Below are positions 23,650-32,727 of a DNA stretch of 64,000 nt, one piece after another. Origin of the DNA: JAFAXD01 sp963816775 (lineage in GTDB: Bacteria > Pseudomonadota > Alphaproteobacteria > Rhizobiales > Xanthobacteraceae); the NCBI GenBank assembly GCA_963816775.1, contig CAWFLX010000020.1, positions 124,001 to 188,000 on the forward strand, written 5' to 3'. The notes under the pieces were generated by a model. The model ran no database searches. It had not been told where the DNA came from and saw nothing but the letters and a program-made list of their open reading frames with translations. Each line of letters starts with the position of its first letter. Position 1 is the first letter of the stretch. Both the position numbers and the translations under genes were made by a program.

Positions 23650-25032
23650 CTATCTGGTCATTCCGGGAGCGGACGGGAGCTCTCCACCGCCCTTGACGGT
23701 CGTGGTCGCCGTCGTCACTGGGGGCCTGCCCACGACGGTCACCAGCAGTCCGCCGTCGAGCAGACGCTTGGCAACCCGCTTGACGTCGGCGAGCGTTACC
23801 GCCTCGACGAGGCTGTTGCGCTTCTTGATGTAATCAATCCCGAGGTCGTCCATCTGGATCTGCACCAGCTGGCTTGCGATCTTGGAGGAGGTGTCGAAGC
23901 GCAGTGCATAGGCGCCTTTGAGGTACGACTTGGCACGAGTGAGTTCCTCCTGGCTCGGGCCGGTTTCGGCCAGGCGATGAATCTCCTTCTCGACCACCTC
24001 GAGGGTCTGCCCGGCGCGATCGCTGCGGGTCGCGGTTCCGCTCATGAACAGTGCTGCGTGATCGAGCGGAACCAGCGCCGAATAGACCGAGTAGGCGAGG
24101 CCGCGGACTTCGCGCACTTCGCGGTAAAGCCGCGACGCGAACGAGCCCCCGCCCAGGATCTCGTTGACGATGTAGGCAGCCATGAAATCCGGGTCTCTCA
24201 GCGGAATGCCTTCGCCGCCGATCATCACCACCGATTGGGGAACGTCGAGGTCGACCATGATCTTGCGGCCGAGCCCCTGCGGCTTGGCAGCCGCAACGGG
24301 AGCAAGATCGGCCTTCGCGGGCAGCGGCCCGAAAATGCGATCGACGATCGCGCCGGCGGCCGCGGCGTCCACGTTGCCCACGATCGCGACCTTGAGGTTA
24401 TCGCGCGCGAACACGTGCTGGACGTAAGCTTTGAGGTCGGCGGCCGTGACGGTGGTGACCGATTCGACCGTCCCGTTCACTGGCCACTCATAGGGATGGC
24501 CGCGAAACGCGGTTGTCCACCAGTTGCGGCTCGCGATCTGGTTCGGATTGGTGGTGGCGCGGCGCAAGTCCGACAGCAGATTACTGCGAATGCGCTCCAC
24601 CGCATCGGCGTCGAAGCGTGGCGTGGTGAGCGACAGGTTGGTTAGCTCGAAGGCCTTGTCCTGCTGGTCGAGCAGCGTGCGCAGCGAACCGTTGAATTGA
24701 TCGCGGGTCGCCGTAAAGCTCAGGCTGATCGCACTCGATTCGAGTTGCTCGTGGAACGCGCGCGCGTCGAGACCGCCGGCACCTTCATCGATCAGCCCCG
24801 CCACCATCGCGGCGACACCTGCCTTGTCGGCCGGATCCTGGCTGGAGCCGCCACGAAACGCAAAATCAATGGCGATCAACGGCGCGGTCGGCGAACGCAC
24901 CAACCAGGCTTCGATGCCGAGCGGACTGATGATGCGTTCGACCTCGGTGGCGGCGCTCGCCGGCACCGTCAGCGCCAATGCGAGGGCCGACGCGGTTGCG
25001 ATCCGCAAGCTGCACGCGCGCCAAGCGATCAA
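23650..25032 (-). CDS. M16 zinc-peptidase family protein, probably the non-catalytic partner
   Basis: About 460 residues from a TTG at 25032, which overlaps the stop of the upstream M16 gene (TTGA) and has GAGGAG close upstream. A signal peptide (RIATASALALALTVPASA) sends it to the periplasm. The HxxEH zinc motif is absent at the expected place (AAMVAGLIDEGAGG), while the downstream substrate-side motif R-n-Y is kept (LYREVREVRGLAYSVYSAL). This is the usual division of labour in paired M16B peptidases. It probably forms a heterodimer with the preceding gene product. Confidence 0.85.
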   Translation of the reverse strand: MIAWRACSLRIATASALALALTVPASAATEVERIISPLGIEAWLVRSPTAPLIAIDFAFRGGSSQDPADKAGVAAMVAGLIDEGAGGLDARAFHEQLESSAISLSFTATRDQFNGSLRTLLDQQDKAFELTNLSLTTPRFDADAVERIRSNLLSDLRRATTNPNQIASRNWWTTAFRGHPYEWPVNGTVESVTTVTAADLKAYVQHVFARDNLKVAIVGNVDAAAAGAIVDRIFGPLPAKADLAPVAAAKPQGLGRKIMVDLDVPQSVVMIGGEGIPLRDPDFMAAYIVNEILGGGSFASRLYREVREVRGLAYSVYSALVPLDHAALFMSGTATRSDRAGQTLEVVEKEIHRLAETGPSQEELTRAKSYLKGAYALRFDTSSKIASQLVQIQMDDLGIDYIKKRNSLVEAVTLADVKRVAKRLLDGGLLVTVVGRPPVTTATTTVKGGGELPSAPGMTR

Positions 25033-26453
25033 GATTTCTTCTCCTCGGGCTTGGGCCACTCCCTGATCAAATAGCCGGTCACGGAGTGGTGCTTGTCGAG
25101 CCAGGTCCTGGCGGCCGCACGCACACTGTCGGCCGTCACCGCACGAACTTGTTCGGTCCAGGATTTTACGTCGTCGACAGTCGAGCCGGTGGCGAGCGCC
25201 GCGCCGTACCAGCGTGCCAGCGTTGCCTGATTGTCCTTCGCATAGACAGCGTCGGCGATCATCCGGGTCTTGGCGCGCGCCAGTTCTTCCGGCGTGATGC
25301 CATTGGTGGCGAGTTCATCGATCACCGCATCCATTGCGGTCTCGAGCTCCGTCAGGCTGACATGCGGGCGCGGGGTCGCGTAGACGCTGAACAGGGTCTG
25401 GTCGACCGACGTGCCCGAATAGGTCGCGCCGGCGCCGTTGGCGAGTCCGCGGTCCTCGACCAGCGCACGCTGGAGCCGGCTGTTCGAGCCGCCGCCGAGG
25501 ACGTGCGCGAGCACCTCCAAGGCTTCGGCCTCGCCCGGCTTGGCGGTTGAGTCGGAGGGAGCCAGATAGGCGCGCTGGAGGCTCGGCGTCGCGCGCGGAT
25601 CAGCGAGCGTCACCTGCCGCGCAGCGGTGTGCTCAGGCTCCTGCGGACGCTTGCGCGGCCCGATTTCCGATCGGCGCGCGACCTTGCCGTAGGTCTTCTC
25701 GGCCAGCGCCTTCACCTCGTCCGCCGTCACGTCGCCGGCGATGACGACGACCGCGTTGTTGGGCGTGTAGTAGCGGCGATAGAACGCAAGCGCGTCTTCG
25801 CGATTGAGCTTTTTGATTTCGTGATGCCAACCGATCACCGGGCGGCCGTAGGGGTGATTGAGGAACAGCGCCGCCTCAACTTGCTCCCGCAGCCGCGCGT
25901 CCGGGCTGTTGGCGACGCGCATATTGTATTCCTCGAGCACCACGTCGAGCTCAGGCAGGACATTGGCGTCGGTGAGCACGAGGCCGGTCATGCGATCGGC
26001 TTCGAATTCCATCACCAGCGGCAGATATTCGCGCGCCACGCGCTGGTAGTAGCCGGTGTAATCCGAGGTGGTGAAGGCATTTTCCTGTCCGCCGATGGTG
26101 GCGAGCACCTGCGAGAATTTGCCGCCGGGATTCTTCTCGGTGCCCTTGAACATCAGGTGCTCGAGAAAGTGCGCGATGCCGGATTTGCCGGGCGGCTCGT
26201 CGGCGGAGCCGACCCGATACCAGACCATCTGGGTCACGACCGGAACGCGATGGTCGGGAATCACGACCACCTCGAGCCCGTTGGCGAGCACGAAATGGCT
26301 GACCTCAACGTCCTCTTGTGGGGCTGCTTGGACGGGGGCTCCTGCAAACAGGAGCGCGAGCCCGATCGGGGCGGCGAGCGTGAGGATATGGCGCAGCGTT
26401 GCGAAGGAGCGCAGGGTTGTCGTAACCGGCCGCGGCAGCTCAAGCCTCATCAT
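25029..26453 (-). CDS. M16 zinc metallopeptidase, catalytic subunit
   Basis: About 474 residues from the ATG at 26453 (a second ATG follows at once). The signal peptide is ILTLAAPIGLALLFAGAPVQ. The inverted zinc motif HxxEH is present in IAHFLEHLMFKGTE, and the downstream Glu region DRMTGLVLTDANVLPELDVV follows the family. Pitrilysin-like M16 enzymes degrade peptides, and paired periplasmic ones often lie behind lspA in Rhizobiales, as here. The 3' end carries the ribosome site of the partner gene. Confidence 0.9.
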   Translation of the reverse strand: MMRLELPRPVTTTLRSFATLRHILTLAAPIGLALLFAGAPVQAAPQEDVEVSHFVLANGLEVVVIPDHRVPVVTQMVWYRVGSADEPPGKSGIAHFLEHLMFKGTEKNPGGKFSQVLATIGGQENAFTTSDYTGYYQRVAREYLPLVMEFEADRMTGLVLTDANVLPELDVVLEEYNMRVANSPDARLREQVEAALFLNHPYGRPVIGWHHEIKKLNREDALAFYRRYYTPNNAVVVIAGDVTADEVKALAEKTYGKVARRSEIGPRKRPQEPEHTAARQVTLADPRATPSLQRAYLAPSDSTAKPGEAEALEVLAHVLGGGSNSRLQRALVEDRGLANGAGATYSGTSVDQTLFSVYATPRPHVSLTELETAMDAVIDELATNGITPEELARAKTRMIADAVYAKDNQATLARWYGAALATGSTVDDVKSWTEQVRAVTADSVRAAARTWLDKHHSVTGYLIREWPKPEEKKS

Positions 26454-26563
26454 GGATGTTCCGGCGCCCGAACATCGGCGCGATGTCTCGCTCAACCCGT
26501 CTGACGTATCACCCGAACCTGTTACGGGTTGCCGGCGGCCGGCGCAAGTTACCGATCGGAAAA

Positions 26564-27271
26564 CTACTCGTTGTTGGTGACCGCGCCGCGGTCCAATGGG
26601 CCATTCTTGTCCGGGTCCATCTTGTTTTTAGTCCCATACGAGTACTTCGGCGAGGGCGTGCGGAGCCCAACCGGAGGATCGGTCAGCGCACCGCGCGTCG
26701 GCTCTTCCTTGAACGGCACTTCTTCGGGCTTCCGGTCAAACAGCTTGCCGAGGCTAAAGCCCTGGAAGCCCAACTGGCCCGGGGTGAGCTGCTGGCCGGT
26801 CGTATCGGGGGCGGGACTGCCGTCGGCCGTGCGCCGGCCCGACGGCTTGCGGCCGCCGAGCTCATCTGGACGCAGCTGGCGCATATCCTCTTCCTCAGCC
26901 TCGGTTCCCTGCTTGATCGGCTTGTTCTTGGCGACCTTGCGCGGGGCCATGTCTTTATCTTGCGGCCAAGCCGGGTCGGGCGCAGCGCGGGTCGCTTTCT
27001 GCGGCGGCGGCAGGTCACGGGTGGGCGGAACCACCAACGGCGACCGCTCGTGATAATTGATGGCAGGCGGGGCGTCTTTTCGAAGGCCGATGCCCTCCAA
27101 AACCCCGCGGAACGCGCGGTCGATGAAATCGCCTTCTTCGGCGTTTTGGGTTTCGTCATCCCCGGCGCGCACCGGCCCGGTGCCACTGACCACGATGAAT
27201 GTCGCCGCAAGCATGCACCCAAATAGTGCGCGCCATCCCCATCGTCTTGCGATCGTTGTAGGCATCCCCAT
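26564..27271 (-). CDS. Conserved hypothetical exported protein
   Basis: 235 residues. An N-terminal signal peptide (WRALFGCMLAATFIVVSGTG, cleavage near VRAGD) is followed by a Pro/Lys/Asp-rich chain with little predicted fold (PPTRDLPPPQKATRAAPDP, GRKPSGRRTADGSPAPDTT). The C-terminal part (LGFQGFSLGKLF) is the most ordered stretch. It lies between lspA and the M16 pair on the same strand, a place where Rhizobiales often have a protein of this type. The function is unknown. A periplasmic or envelope-associated location is inferred. Confidence 0.7.
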   Translation of the reverse strand: MGMPTTIARRWGWRALFGCMLAATFIVVSGTGPVRAGDDETQNAEEGDFIDRAFRGVLEGIGLRKDAPPAINYHERSPLVVPPTRDLPPPQKATRAAPDPAWPQDKDMAPRKVAKNKPIKQGTEAEEEDMRQLRPDELGGRKPSGRRTADGSPAPDTTGQQLTPGQLGFQGFSLGKLFDRKPEEVPFKEEPTRGALTDPPVGLRTPSPKYSYGTKNKMDPDKNGPLDRGAVTNNE

Positions 27272-27374
27272 ACCCCACGCCCCAGCCGGACTCTCGGGCC
27301 CTCACAGGCCCTTGCGCGTCAGATTTGCAGTTGTGAACTGGAAACCCCTGACCCCACGTCACAATCCCGAAAAA

Positions 27375-27893
27375 TCAGGGCGCTTTTGCGGCATCCCGGG
27401 CGCCGGCCAATGAGTCGCACAGGAGCCCGATGACCCCGGCCACAATCGCGGCGTCGGCCAGGTTGAAGACATACCAGTCGAACCGCCACGTCGGGGTGGT
27501 GATGTGCACGAGGACAAAATCCGCCACTGCGCCGAACGTAAGCCGATCGATCGCGTTGCCGATGGCGCCGCCAATGATCAGCCCGAGCGCCACCGCCGAT
27601 AGCCGAGAACCGGCGCGCGCCAGCCAAACCCAGAGGAGCGCGACCGCAACGATTTTGACCGCGAACAGAATGTTCTGGCCCAGCATCCCCTGCTCGCGAA
27701 ACAGGCCGTAACTGATCCCGGTATTCCAGCTGAGCACCAGATCGACGTAGGGACCAAGCGCGACGCGGCCGCGCCGGCCGAGCTCGAAAACGAACACCAG
27801 CCAGAGCTTCAAGGCCTGATCGGCAATCGCCACCAGAACGGCGACGATCAGCCCAAGCCGTGTCAGCGGACCATAGAGATAGGACGACACCAT
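27375..27893 (-). CDS. lspA: Lipoprotein signal peptidase
   Basis: Inner-membrane aspartyl protease that removes signal peptides from prolipoproteins, 172 residues with four hydrophobic segments. The two catalytic Asp regions are visible in GGAIGNAIDRLTFGAVADFV. The preceding VLSWNTGISYGLF segment corresponds to the conserved NxGxxFG region. The start codon follows the ileS stop with no gap, so the two are co-translated. The same gene pair is common across proteobacteria. Confidence 0.95.
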   Translation of the reverse strand: MVSSYLYGPLTRLGLIVAVLVAIADQALKLWLVFVFELGRRGRVALGPYVDLVLSWNTGISYGLFREQGMLGQNILFAVKIVAVALLWVWLARAGSRLSAVALGLIIGGAIGNAIDRLTFGAVADFVLVHITTPTWRFDWYVFNLADAAIVAGVIGLLCDSLAGARDAAKAP

Positions 27894-30866
27894 CTATTCG
27901 GCCGCCTTGCGCAATGCCTTCCACTCCCGCAATGCCTGGGCGTCGCGCGGCGTCACGTCCGGATATTGCGGATCACTGCCGACCGCGGTCGAGATTTTCC
28001 AGGAGCGGGCACATTTGCGCCCTTCCGCCAGGGCGGGAACGACCGCGACACCGCGCACGTCCGGCAACCGAAACGCATCCGGGGGCCCCTCGCCTTCGAC
28101 CAGGGTCGCACCCGAGGTGATACTGACCTCGGCAAGGTCGACATCCGTCAGCACCGCGAACAGGTCCGGATCGGACACGTACACGACCGGTGCGGCTTCG
28201 AGCGATGAGCCGATCCGTTTGCCGGCGCGCTCGAGCTCGAGCGCGCCGGTCACGACCCGGCGCACGCTACGAACCTTGCGCCATTTCTCGGCCAGCGCAT
28301 CATTGCGCCAGGCGGCCGGGACCTCCGGAAAGAGCTCGACGTGCAGCGACGTCGCCTGCGGATAACGCGCAAGCCAAGCTTCCTCCGCCGTGAAGCACAG
28401 CATCGGCGCCAGCCAGGTGACGGTCGTGCGGAATAGATGATCGAGCACGGTCAGGCAGGCCTTGCGGGTCACCGAGGAGATCGGATCGCAGTAGAGCGCG
28501 TCCTTGCGGATGTCGAAGTAGAACGCCGAGAGGTCCGAGGTCATGAAAGCGTTGAGCGCCGCGAAGATGCGCTTGTAGTCGAAGTCGGCGTAGGCCTGTC
28601 GCACAAGGCGGTCGAGTTCGGCCAGCCGATGCAGCATCAGCCGTTCAAGCTCAGGCATGTCCTTCTCGGCGACGCGGTCCTCCGGCCGGAAATGCGCCAG
28701 GTTACCGAGCATCCAACGGATCGTGTTGCGCAGCTTGCGATAGGTCTCGACCGTGGTTTTCAGGATTTCCGGACCGATACGCAGGTCGTCCGCATAGTCC
28801 GCGGCGCACACCCACATGCGCAGGATGTCGGCGCCTGATTGCGCGATGACATCCTGAGGCGCCACCACGTTGCCGAGCGACTTCGACATCTTGCGCCCGT
28901 GCTCGTCGAGCACGAAGCCATGGGTGAGGACGACATCGAACGGCGCGCGCCCGCGCGTGCCGCAGCTCTCCAGCAGCGAAGAGTGAAACCAGCCGCGATG
29001 CTGGTCCGAACCTTCGAGATACATCACGCTGTCGGGCCCGCCGTCCATGCGGCGGCGGACCTTGAGGTCGTCGCGAACCTCCAATGTGTAGGCATGGGTC
29101 GAGCCCGAGTCGAACCAGACATCAAGGATGTCGTCGACTTTCTTCCAGTCGGCCGGATCGTGGTCGGGCGCAAGAAAGCGCGCGGCCGCGCCGACCTCAT
29201 ACCAGGTGTCCGCGCCGTCGCGCTCGAACGCCTCGGCAATGCGCGCGTTGACCTGCGCATCCTTGAGAACCTCGACGGTGCCGTCGGGGCGCTCGCGCAT
29301 GAACACGGCGATCGGCACGCCCCAGGCGCGCTGGCGCGAGATTACCCAGTCGGGCCGGTTCGCGATCATGCCGGTGATGCGGTTCTCGCCCTGCGGCGGC
29401 ACCCAGCGCGTCGTCTTGATGGCCGCGAGCGCGCGGTGGCGCAGCGTATCGCCCTGCCGCACATGCCCGCCGTCCGCGATCGCCTGGTCCATGGCGATGA
29501 ACCATTGCGGCGTGTTGCGGAAGATCACCGGCTTCTTTGAGCGCCACGAATGCGGGTATTGATGCTTGAGCCGCGCGCGCGCGATCAGCATGCCGGCGCC
29601 GATCAGCGCCTTGATCACCGCGTCGTTGGCATCGCCCCTATCGCCCTTGTCGGTGAGCACGCGTTTGCCAGTAAAGCCCGGTGCCTGGCTGGTGAAGGCG
29701 CCGTTCTCGTCGACCGTGTAGGGAATGATCGTGTTGATGCCGCGATCGGCGAGCGCACGCGCGTTTGCGGTCCACACCTCGAAGTCTTCCGTGCCGTGGC
29801 CGGGCGCGGTGTGCACAAACCCCGTGCCGGTGTCCGCGGTGACGTGCTCGCCCGGCAAGAGCGGCACCGGGAACGCGTAGTCATCGGCGAAGCCTTTGAG
29901 CGGATGCGCGCAGGCGAGTCTCTCCAACGTCGCCGGCTCGATCGCCGCGCGCTTCTCGTAGGCAGTCACGCGCGCCTGCGCCATGACGTCGGCGGCGAGC
30001 GCATCGGCCAGAATGAAGATGTCGCCGGCTTTGGCCCAGTTGTCGGGCGGCGCCTCGGTCACTTCATAAAGGCCGTAAGCGATCCGCGGCGAGAACGAGA
30101 TCGCGCGATTGCCCGGCAAGGTCCACGGTGTGGTGGTCCAGATCACGACCGATGCGCCGGCGAGCAGGCGCTCGAGCGCCGGCGTTTCGCCGGACGACTG
30201 CTGCACTGGAAACTTCACCCACACCGTATCGCTCGTGTAGTCCTCGTACTCGACCTCGGCTTCCGCGAGCGCGGTCTTCTCGACCACCGACCACATCACC
30301 GGTTTAGAGCCGCGGTAGAGCGTGCCGTTGGCGGCGAATTTCATGATCTCGCGCGCGATCTGCGCCTCCGCCGCGTACGCCATGGTGGTGTAGTAGCGGT
30401 CCCAGTCGCCTTCGACGCCGAGCCGCATGAACTCCTCGCGCTGGAGCGTGATCCAGTGCTCCGCGAACGCGCGGCACTCGCGCCGGAACTCGATGACCGG
30501 CACCGCATCCTTGTTCTTGCCGGCGGCGCGGTAATCCTCCTCGATCTTCCATTCGATCGGGAGGCCGTGGCAGTCCCAGCCGGGCACGTAGTTGGAATCG
30601 AACCCGAGCATCTGCTGGCTGCGCGTCACCACGTCCTTGAGGATCTTGTTAAGCGCATGCCCGATATGGATCGGTCCGTTGGCATAGGGCGGACCGTCAT
30701 GCAGGATGAATTTCGCCCGCCCCTTGGCCGCCTCGCGCAGGCGCGCGTAGAGGCCGAGGTTGCGCCATCGCGCCAGCAACTCGGGCTCCCGCTGCGGTAG
30801 CCCGGCCCGCATCGGGAAATCGGTCTGCGGCAGGAACAGGGTCTTGCTGTAATCGGCCTCACTCAT
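27894..30866 (-). CDS. ileS: Isoleucyl-tRNA synthetase
   Basis: 990 residues. Class Ia synthetase with the HIGH-type motif in PPYANGPIHIGHALNKILKD (near residue 60), an editing domain (VIWTTTPWTLPGNRAI), GWDCHGLPIEWK, and the KMSKS loop in DEHGRKMSKSLGN (near residue 660). The C-terminal anticodon-binding region runs to the end. A zinc ribbon like that of some IleRS is not obvious, since few Cys remain at the C-terminus. It is first gene of the ileS-lspA-hypothetical-M16-M16 run. Confidence 0.97.
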   Translation of the reverse strand: MSEADYSKTLFLPQTDFPMRAGLPQREPELLARWRNLGLYARLREAAKGRAKFILHDGPPYANGPIHIGHALNKILKDVVTRSQQMLGFDSNYVPGWDCHGLPIEWKIEEDYRAAGKNKDAVPVIEFRRECRAFAEHWITLQREEFMRLGVEGDWDRYYTTMAYAAEAQIAREIMKFAANGTLYRGSKPVMWSVVEKTALAEAEVEYEDYTSDTVWVKFPVQQSSGETPALERLLAGASVVIWTTTPWTLPGNRAISFSPRIAYGLYEVTEAPPDNWAKAGDIFILADALAADVMAQARVTAYEKRAAIEPATLERLACAHPLKGFADDYAFPVPLLPGEHVTADTGTGFVHTAPGHGTEDFEVWTANARALADRGINTIIPYTVDENGAFTSQAPGFTGKRVLTDKGDRGDANDAVIKALIGAGMLIARARLKHQYPHSWRSKKPVIFRNTPQWFIAMDQAIADGGHVRQGDTLRHRALAAIKTTRWVPPQGENRITGMIANRPDWVISRQRAWGVPIAVFMRERPDGTVEVLKDAQVNARIAEAFERDGADTWYEVGAAARFLAPDHDPADWKKVDDILDVWFDSGSTHAYTLEVRDDLKVRRRMDGGPDSVMYLEGSDQHRGWFHSSLLESCGTRGRAPFDVVLTHGFVLDEHGRKMSKSLGNVVAPQDVIAQSGADILRMWVCAADYADDLRIGPEILKTTVETYRKLRNTIRWMLGNLAHFRPEDRVAEKDMPELERLMLHRLAELDRLVRQAYADFDYKRIFAALNAFMTSDLSAFYFDIRKDALYCDPISSVTRKACLTVLDHLFRTTVTWLAPMLCFTAEEAWLARYPQATSLHVELFPEVPAAWRNDALAEKWRKVRSVRRVVTGALELERAGKRIGSSLEAAPVVYVSDPDLFAVLTDVDLAEVSITSGATLVEGEGPPDAFRLPDVRGVAVVPALAEGRKCARSWKISTAVGSDPQYPDVTPRDAQALREWKALRKAAE

Positions 30867-31284
30867 GGCCGGCTGTGTAGCAGGGGCGCCCCGCGCATGT
30901 AACCCATTCCGGATCGTTGCCAGCGCGAAACACCCGCGTAACGCGGTTTCGATTTCCCGGATTGCGCGGCGGCACCTCGACCACGAACGGCTCGCGAATC
31001 ACTCACGCCGCGCGGCGAGCCTTCGCATAGGTTCCAGCAATCGCGGCTTCGCAAAATCATCCCTCCTATGCGCATTCGCGCCACCGCCTCACTTCCTGAA
31101 GCGTTCGGCGCAATCCACGCAAGTTTGTTGCGCGATCTCCCCAGCCCTTGAGCAATAAGTTCACGTCCTAAAATGCCGTACTAAAGTAATGCTGCGCCGC
31201 ACATAAAAGCCGCATTTGGCCGCGCATACGGCCGCAGCGATCGCGCTTCGCGCCTCGCACTCCCTTCAACAATCCAAAGGAATC
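30867..31284. other. 418-bp divergent intergenic region between ileS and rlpA
   Basis: No gene is recognised. AT content rises toward rlpA (around 31145-31215). A possible weak promoter there is TTGAGC (31148-31153), 15 bp, TAAAAT (31169-31174), reading toward rlpA. The region should also hold the ileS promoter. No T-box-like element was seen. Confidence 0.35.
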
Positions 31285-31641
31285 ATGATGGCTTTGAACG
31301 GCCGACGCATTTTGTTCGCTGCATCGTGTCTCGCTTGTTCGGCTATTTTCTCAAGTTCCGGTTTTTGCCAGTCTGGAATTGCCTCGGTGTACTCGGGGGA
31401 GCGCACCGCCAACGGCGAATTCGCCCACGCGGAACGCATGACAGCGGCACATCGCAGCCTGCCGTTCGGCACCCTTGTCAAAGTGACCCACACCCATAGC
31501 GGCCGCTCCATCGTGGTCCGTATCAACGATCGCGGGCCGTTTGTGCGCGGGCGCGTGATCGATCTCACGCCGGCGGCAGCGCATGCGCTCGGGTTCTCGG
31601 ACCTCGCGCCGGTGACAATCGACGTGATCGGTCACAGCTGA
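31285..31641 (+). CDS. rlpA: RlpA-like septal ring lytic transglycosylase domain protein
   Basis: 118 residues from the ATG at 31285, with AAAGG four bases upstream. A signal peptide (ILFAASCLACSAIFSSSGF) precedes one double-psi beta-barrel domain: GIASVYSGERTANGE, LPFGTLVKVTH and VRINDRGPFVRGRVIDLT, with the conserved Asp in NDRGPF. RlpA cleaves naked glycan strands in peptidoglycan. This is a short form without the SPOR domain that targets RlpA to septa. It has its own strong terminator and converges on ribF. Confidence 0.9.
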   Translation: MMALNGRRILFAASCLACSAIFSSSGFCQSGIASVYSGERTANGEFAHAERMTAAHRSLPFGTLVKVTHTHSGRSIVVRINDRGPFVRGRVIDLTPAAAHALGFSDLAPVTIDVIGHS

Positions 31642-32724
31642 CCATCGATCACGTTGGCCGGCACGGCGCCGTCCGGGGGGCAGGCGCCGTGCCGATGTTT
31701 TTTCAAACACGCCGGTAGACATCCCGGTGAGCGGCGGAAACACGTCGCCCGCGGCCGCCAGAATCGCCCGCGCTTCGCGCGCGTCCTCGTTCATGCGCTT
31801 GATCAGATCCGCCACGCTGTCGAACTTCAGCTCCGGCCGAATCCAGCCGATGAACGCGACATCGATCGACTGTCCATAGAGGTCGCCTGAAAAGTCGAAC
31901 AGAAAGACTTCGAGCAGGACCGCGCCGTTGTCGAAGGTGGGACGGCGGCCGAAGCTCGCAACGCCGCCGTAGCGGCGTTCGCCGACGCCGACGCGCACCG
32001 CGTAGATGCCGTGGCGCAACTGGCAGCCCGCATCGAGCCGCAGGTTCGCGGTTGGAAACCCGAGTTCACGCCCGCGCGCGTCGCCGCGGCGCACCGTGCC
32101 CGAGACAAACCAAGGATAACCGAGCAACTCTGCCGCGTCGGCAACATCGCCGGCCGCAAGCGCTGCGCGTACCGCGCCCGACGAAAAACGGCGCGCGCCT
32201 GCCTCACCGGCGGCGAGCGCGCCCAGGTCCTTCACCTCGGGGACGACGTCGACCGCAAAGCCCCGCTGTGCGCCCTGCGCGATGAGAAATTCCGGCGTGC
32301 CCGTGCGGCCTTTGCCGAAATGAAAATCAAATCCGATCACCGCGCCGGAGATCGCGAGCTGCTTATGCAAAACCCGATCGACAAAGTCCTGCGCCGAAAG
32401 CTCCGCGAGCTCCTGATCGAAGCGCAGGATGATCGCCCCATCGAGCTCGGTTGCCGCCAAAAGCCGGACTTTCGCGCATTCGTCGCTGAGCCGAAACACC
32501 GGCTCGTCGGGGCGAAAGTAGGCGCGCGGATGCGGCTCGAAGGTCAACACCGCCGCCGGCCGCCCAAGCGAGCGCGCGAGCCCGACGGCCTTGTCGATTA
32601 CCACGCGATGCCCGCGATGCACGCCTTCGAAATTGCCGATCGCGACGACCGCGCCGCGCAGCGAACCCGGATCGTGGTGCAGCCCGTCACGCACGACCAC
32701 AATCGGTTTGCGGCCGCCTTGCAT
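31351..32724 (-). CDS. ribF: Bifunctional riboflavin kinase / FAD synthetase with unusual 3' extension
   Basis: Makes FMN and FAD from riboflavin. The nucleotidyltransferase domain starts VAIGNFEGVHRGHR with LTFEPHPRAYFRPD and GFDFHFGKGRTG. The kinase domain has GRELGFPTANLRLD and SIDVAFIGWIRPELKFD. Family members usually end about where EDAREARAILAAAGD occurs, near residue 325. Here the frame runs to 457 residues, through the rlpA terminator and antisense to rlpA up to 31351. The extension is Arg-rich and has no family match. It looks like loss of the normal stop or an indel near 31700-31750. Confidence 0.85.
   Translation of the reverse strand: MQGGRKPIVVVRDGLHHDPGSLRGAVVAIGNFEGVHRGHRVVIDKAVGLARSLGRPAAVLTFEPHPRAYFRPDEPVFRLSDECAKVRLLAATELDGAIILRFDQELAELSAQDFVDRVLHKQLAISGAVIGFDFHFGKGRTGTPEFLIAQGAQRGFAVDVVPEVKDLGALAAGEAGARRFSSGAVRAALAAGDVADAAELLGYPWFVSGTVRRGDARGRELGFPTANLRLDAGCQLRHGIYAVRVGVGERRYGGVASFGRRPTFDNGAVLLEVFLFDFSGDLYGQSIDVAFIGWIRPELKFDSVADLIKRMNEDAREARAILAAAGDVFPPLTGMSTGVFEKTSARRLPPGRRRAGQRDRWSAVTDHVDCHRREVREPERMRCRRREIDHAPAHKRPAIVDTDHDGAAAMGVGHFDKGAERQAAMCRCHAFRVGEFAVGGALPRVHRGNSRLAKTGT
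31660..31703 (+). terminator. Rho-independent terminator of rlpA
   Basis: GGCACGGCGCC (31660-31670) and GGCGCCGTGCC (31683-31693) form a perfect 11-bp GC-rich stem, followed after four bases by six T (31698-31703). It ends rlpA transcription. The same DNA lies inside the extended minus-strand ribF frame. Confidence 0.9.
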
Positions 32725-32727
32725 GGA

